Part shown: positions 62,931 to 64,000 of the stretch, piece after piece
Layout: the number at the start of each line of letters is the position of its first letter
Position numbering within the stretch: the first letter of the stretch is position 1
From: MADRE3 sp963718195
GTDB taxonomy: Bacteria; Desulfobacterota; Desulfobulbia; Desulfobulbales; Desulfocapsaceae
DNA: 64,000 bases
Direction of reading: 5' to 3'
Assembly (NCBI GenBank): GCA_963718195.1
Contig: CAVQYQ010000003.1
Location: 124,001-188,000, forward strand
The notes under the pieces: model-generated
Seen by the model: only the letters and a program-made list of their open reading frames with translations
Databases searched by the model: none
What the model was told of the DNA's origin: nothing
Translations under genes and position numbers: made by a program

Positions 62931-64000
62931 CTAAAGAGCAACCCTGTTCCTTCCCTCATGCTTTGCCCTGTAGAGGGCCTGATCGCTTTTTGAGATAATC
63001 TCGGTTCTGCTCATGGTGGCATCGGTCATGTCCGTGCATGCCAGCCCGATACTGACGGTTATGGGAATTGTCTGTTTCTCGAATTTGATCCGTAATTGCT
63101 CGATACCCCTGCGGACTCGCTGTGCCAGTACCTTCGCACTTGTCGTCGCAGTTTCCGGCAGGATGATGGCAAATTCTTCTCCCCCATAGCGGGCTACCGT
63201 ATCGCTCTGGCGGACAAGTTTATTCAGGGTGCTCCCGGTTTCTCTCAGGACATGATCTCCCGCCGGATGGCCGTATGTATCATTTACTTTTTTGAAGAAA
63301 TCCAGGTCAAGCAGAAGGAGTGATACCGGATGTTTATACCGTGCCGCCCTGGTGATTTCATTCTCAAGCTGATCCTGAAAATATCGATGGTTGTAAAGCC
63401 CGGTCAGTTCATCACGAATTGCCAGTTCGCGCAATTTGTCATTCGCTTCTTTTAATCCAACAGCAAGCGTCTCTGCGTTTCGCTTTGCCTGCTTGAGTTC
63501 AAGAACGACCTGTTCATACGACAGGTTCAAGCGCTGCAGTTCCTCGTTGGCTTCCTGGATTATCAATGAGAAAGGTTTCATGTCACCGGGATCAATCGAA
63601 AAAAGATCCATGACTTCACGTGCTTTTTCACCAATGGCGTCAATGAGTTCGTCGGTTTCCTCAGTTGAAATTTGAAATTTTTCATTGAGGCCGTCGTGGA
63701 CCTCTTTCGACTTTACATTGCACTTCGTGCCGTGATAGATGGAAGATATCTTGTCAGCAAAAAACAATACTTGAGCTGATTGCTTGTACGAATCATCCGG
63801 TTTTTTGCTGTGATGCCAGAAAATTGGACCGTAGATTGAGTCAGAAAGGTTCCAGGATTCAAGCAGGTGACTGCTGATTTCTGAATGGTTGAAGCCAAAT
63901 TGTTGTTTCTCGACCGCACAGGTGCTTTTCCCGCTTATACGTTTGTCATCGATTACTTCTGTATAACCTGCCGGGTCAGAAAGAAAGAGGATCAGGACGC
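62931..64000 (-). CDS. HDOD-GGDEF signalling protein, partial at the right edge
   Basis: The frame is open from the stop at 62931 to the end of the window, so the true start lies outside it; a start at 63767 (an internal TTG) would cut through a domain. The visible N-terminal part reads KQQFGFNHSEISSHLLESWNLSDSIYGPIFWHHSKKP, the C-terminal half of an HDOD domain. A helical linker is followed by a GGDEF domain (DELTGLYNHRYFQDQLENEI, active site RYGGEEFAIILPE, ending SDQALYRAKHEGRNRV). GGEEF is the catalytically competent form, so it probably makes cyclic di-GMP. An RxxD inhibitory site is not evident. Confidence 0.85.
   Translation of the reverse strand, partial: VLILFLSDPAGYTEVIDDKRISGKSTCAVEKQQFGFNHSEISSHLLESWNLSDSIYGPIFWHHSKKPDDSYKQSAQVLFFADKISSIYHGTKCNVKSKEVHDGLNEKFQISTEETDELIDAIGEKAREVMDLFSIDPGDMKPFSLIIQEANEELQRLNLSYEQVVLELKQAKRNAETLAVGLKEANDKLRELAIRDELTGLYNHRYFQDQLENEITRAARYKHPVSLLLLDLDFFKKVNDTYGHPAGDHVLRETGSTLNKLVRQSDTVARYGGEEFAIILPETATTSAKVLAQRVRRGIEQLRIKFEKQTIPITVSIGLACTDMTDATMSRTEIISKSDQALYRAKHEGRNRVAL

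Noticed and set aside
63713..63919. Separate small gene at the right end, and a start for the GGDEF protein at 63767
   Set aside because: The GGDEF frame is open to the window edge and encodes HDOD residues upstream of 63767, so the other frame is a shadow and 63767 is internal.
1..64000. CRISPR arrays, tRNA or rRNA genes, transposases, integrases
   Set aside because: No regularly spaced repeats, no tRNA or rRNA signatures and no recombinase-like proteins were seen on reading both strands. A covariance or profile search would settle this.

Overview
The window looks like a chromosomal segment of a Gram-negative anaerobe, most likely a Desulfobacterota of the Desulfobulbales type. The evidence is a split P-protein glycine cleavage system with LipB/LipA, a TupABC tungstate transporter, many NtrB/NtrC-type two-component systems, roadblock and DUF4388 signalling proteins, a C_GCAxxG_C_C protein and a base composition near 50% GC. 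The placement is inferred from gene content only. I see no rRNA, tRNA, CRISPR array, transposase or phage gene.

Layout. 0-4 kb: the 5' end of an unknown minus-strand gene, rsmB, an orphan amino-acid-binding protein and a glutamine amidotransferase remnant. 4-11.2 kb: an Lrp/AsnC regulator followed by gcvT-gcvH-gcvPA-gcvPB-lipB-lipA and an ACT-domain (GcvR-like) protein. This is a complete glycine cleavage and lipoylation operon, but gcvT and gcvPA each carry one frameshift. 11.3-13.5 kb: small membrane, methyltransferase and redox-type proteins. 13.5-20.7 kb: an accessory catabolic locus. A SAF-domain dehydrogenase is coupled to a transglutaminase-like protein. These are followed by a LacI-family regulator and a kinase / divergent enolase / LarA-like operon preceded by a promoter overlapping a perfect 16-bp palindrome. 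This is the best candidate for an undescribed pathway. 20.8-27 kb: NnrU, a serine/threonine dehydratase-like enzyme, a PreP-type M16 protease, Dtd and a DMT permease. 27-35.1 kb: a signalling island with a double-Cache histidine kinase plus NtrC regulator, a stand-alone roadblock protein, a REC-DUF4388-roadblock protein and a PAS/GAF histidine kinase.

35.4-46.2 kb: flavodoxin, a tungstate regulator and tupABC, a universal stress protein, DgkA, ThiE, an Nramp-like transporter, a small coiled-coil protein, a C-terminal J-domain protein, DUF6165, a family 9 glycosyltransferase and a GIY-YIG protein. 46.2-56.5 kb: a sugar locus. A minus-strand operon (Gfo/Idh dehydrogenase, sugar isomerase/epimerase, ABC ATPase, permease, binding protein) diverges from a ROK regulator, xylA and xylB. 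The ABC operon is riddled with single-base indels while ROK and xylA are intact. 56.5-64 kb: a HEAT-repeat protein, a hybrid kinase with a periplasmic binding domain, DUF2062, a MutY-like glycosylase without an iron-sulfur site, a polytopic membrane protein of unknown function and an HDOD-GGDEF protein that runs off the right edge.

Two copies of a roughly 141-bp foldback repeat lie 40 kb apart (16.8 and 57.0 kb), each upstream of a plus-strand gene. A perfect 18-bp palindrome matching the repeat ends lies at 20.77 kb. The many frameshifts are single-base indels, often in short homopolymers. They may be sequencing errors, and this affects how intact the glycine and sugar operons really are.
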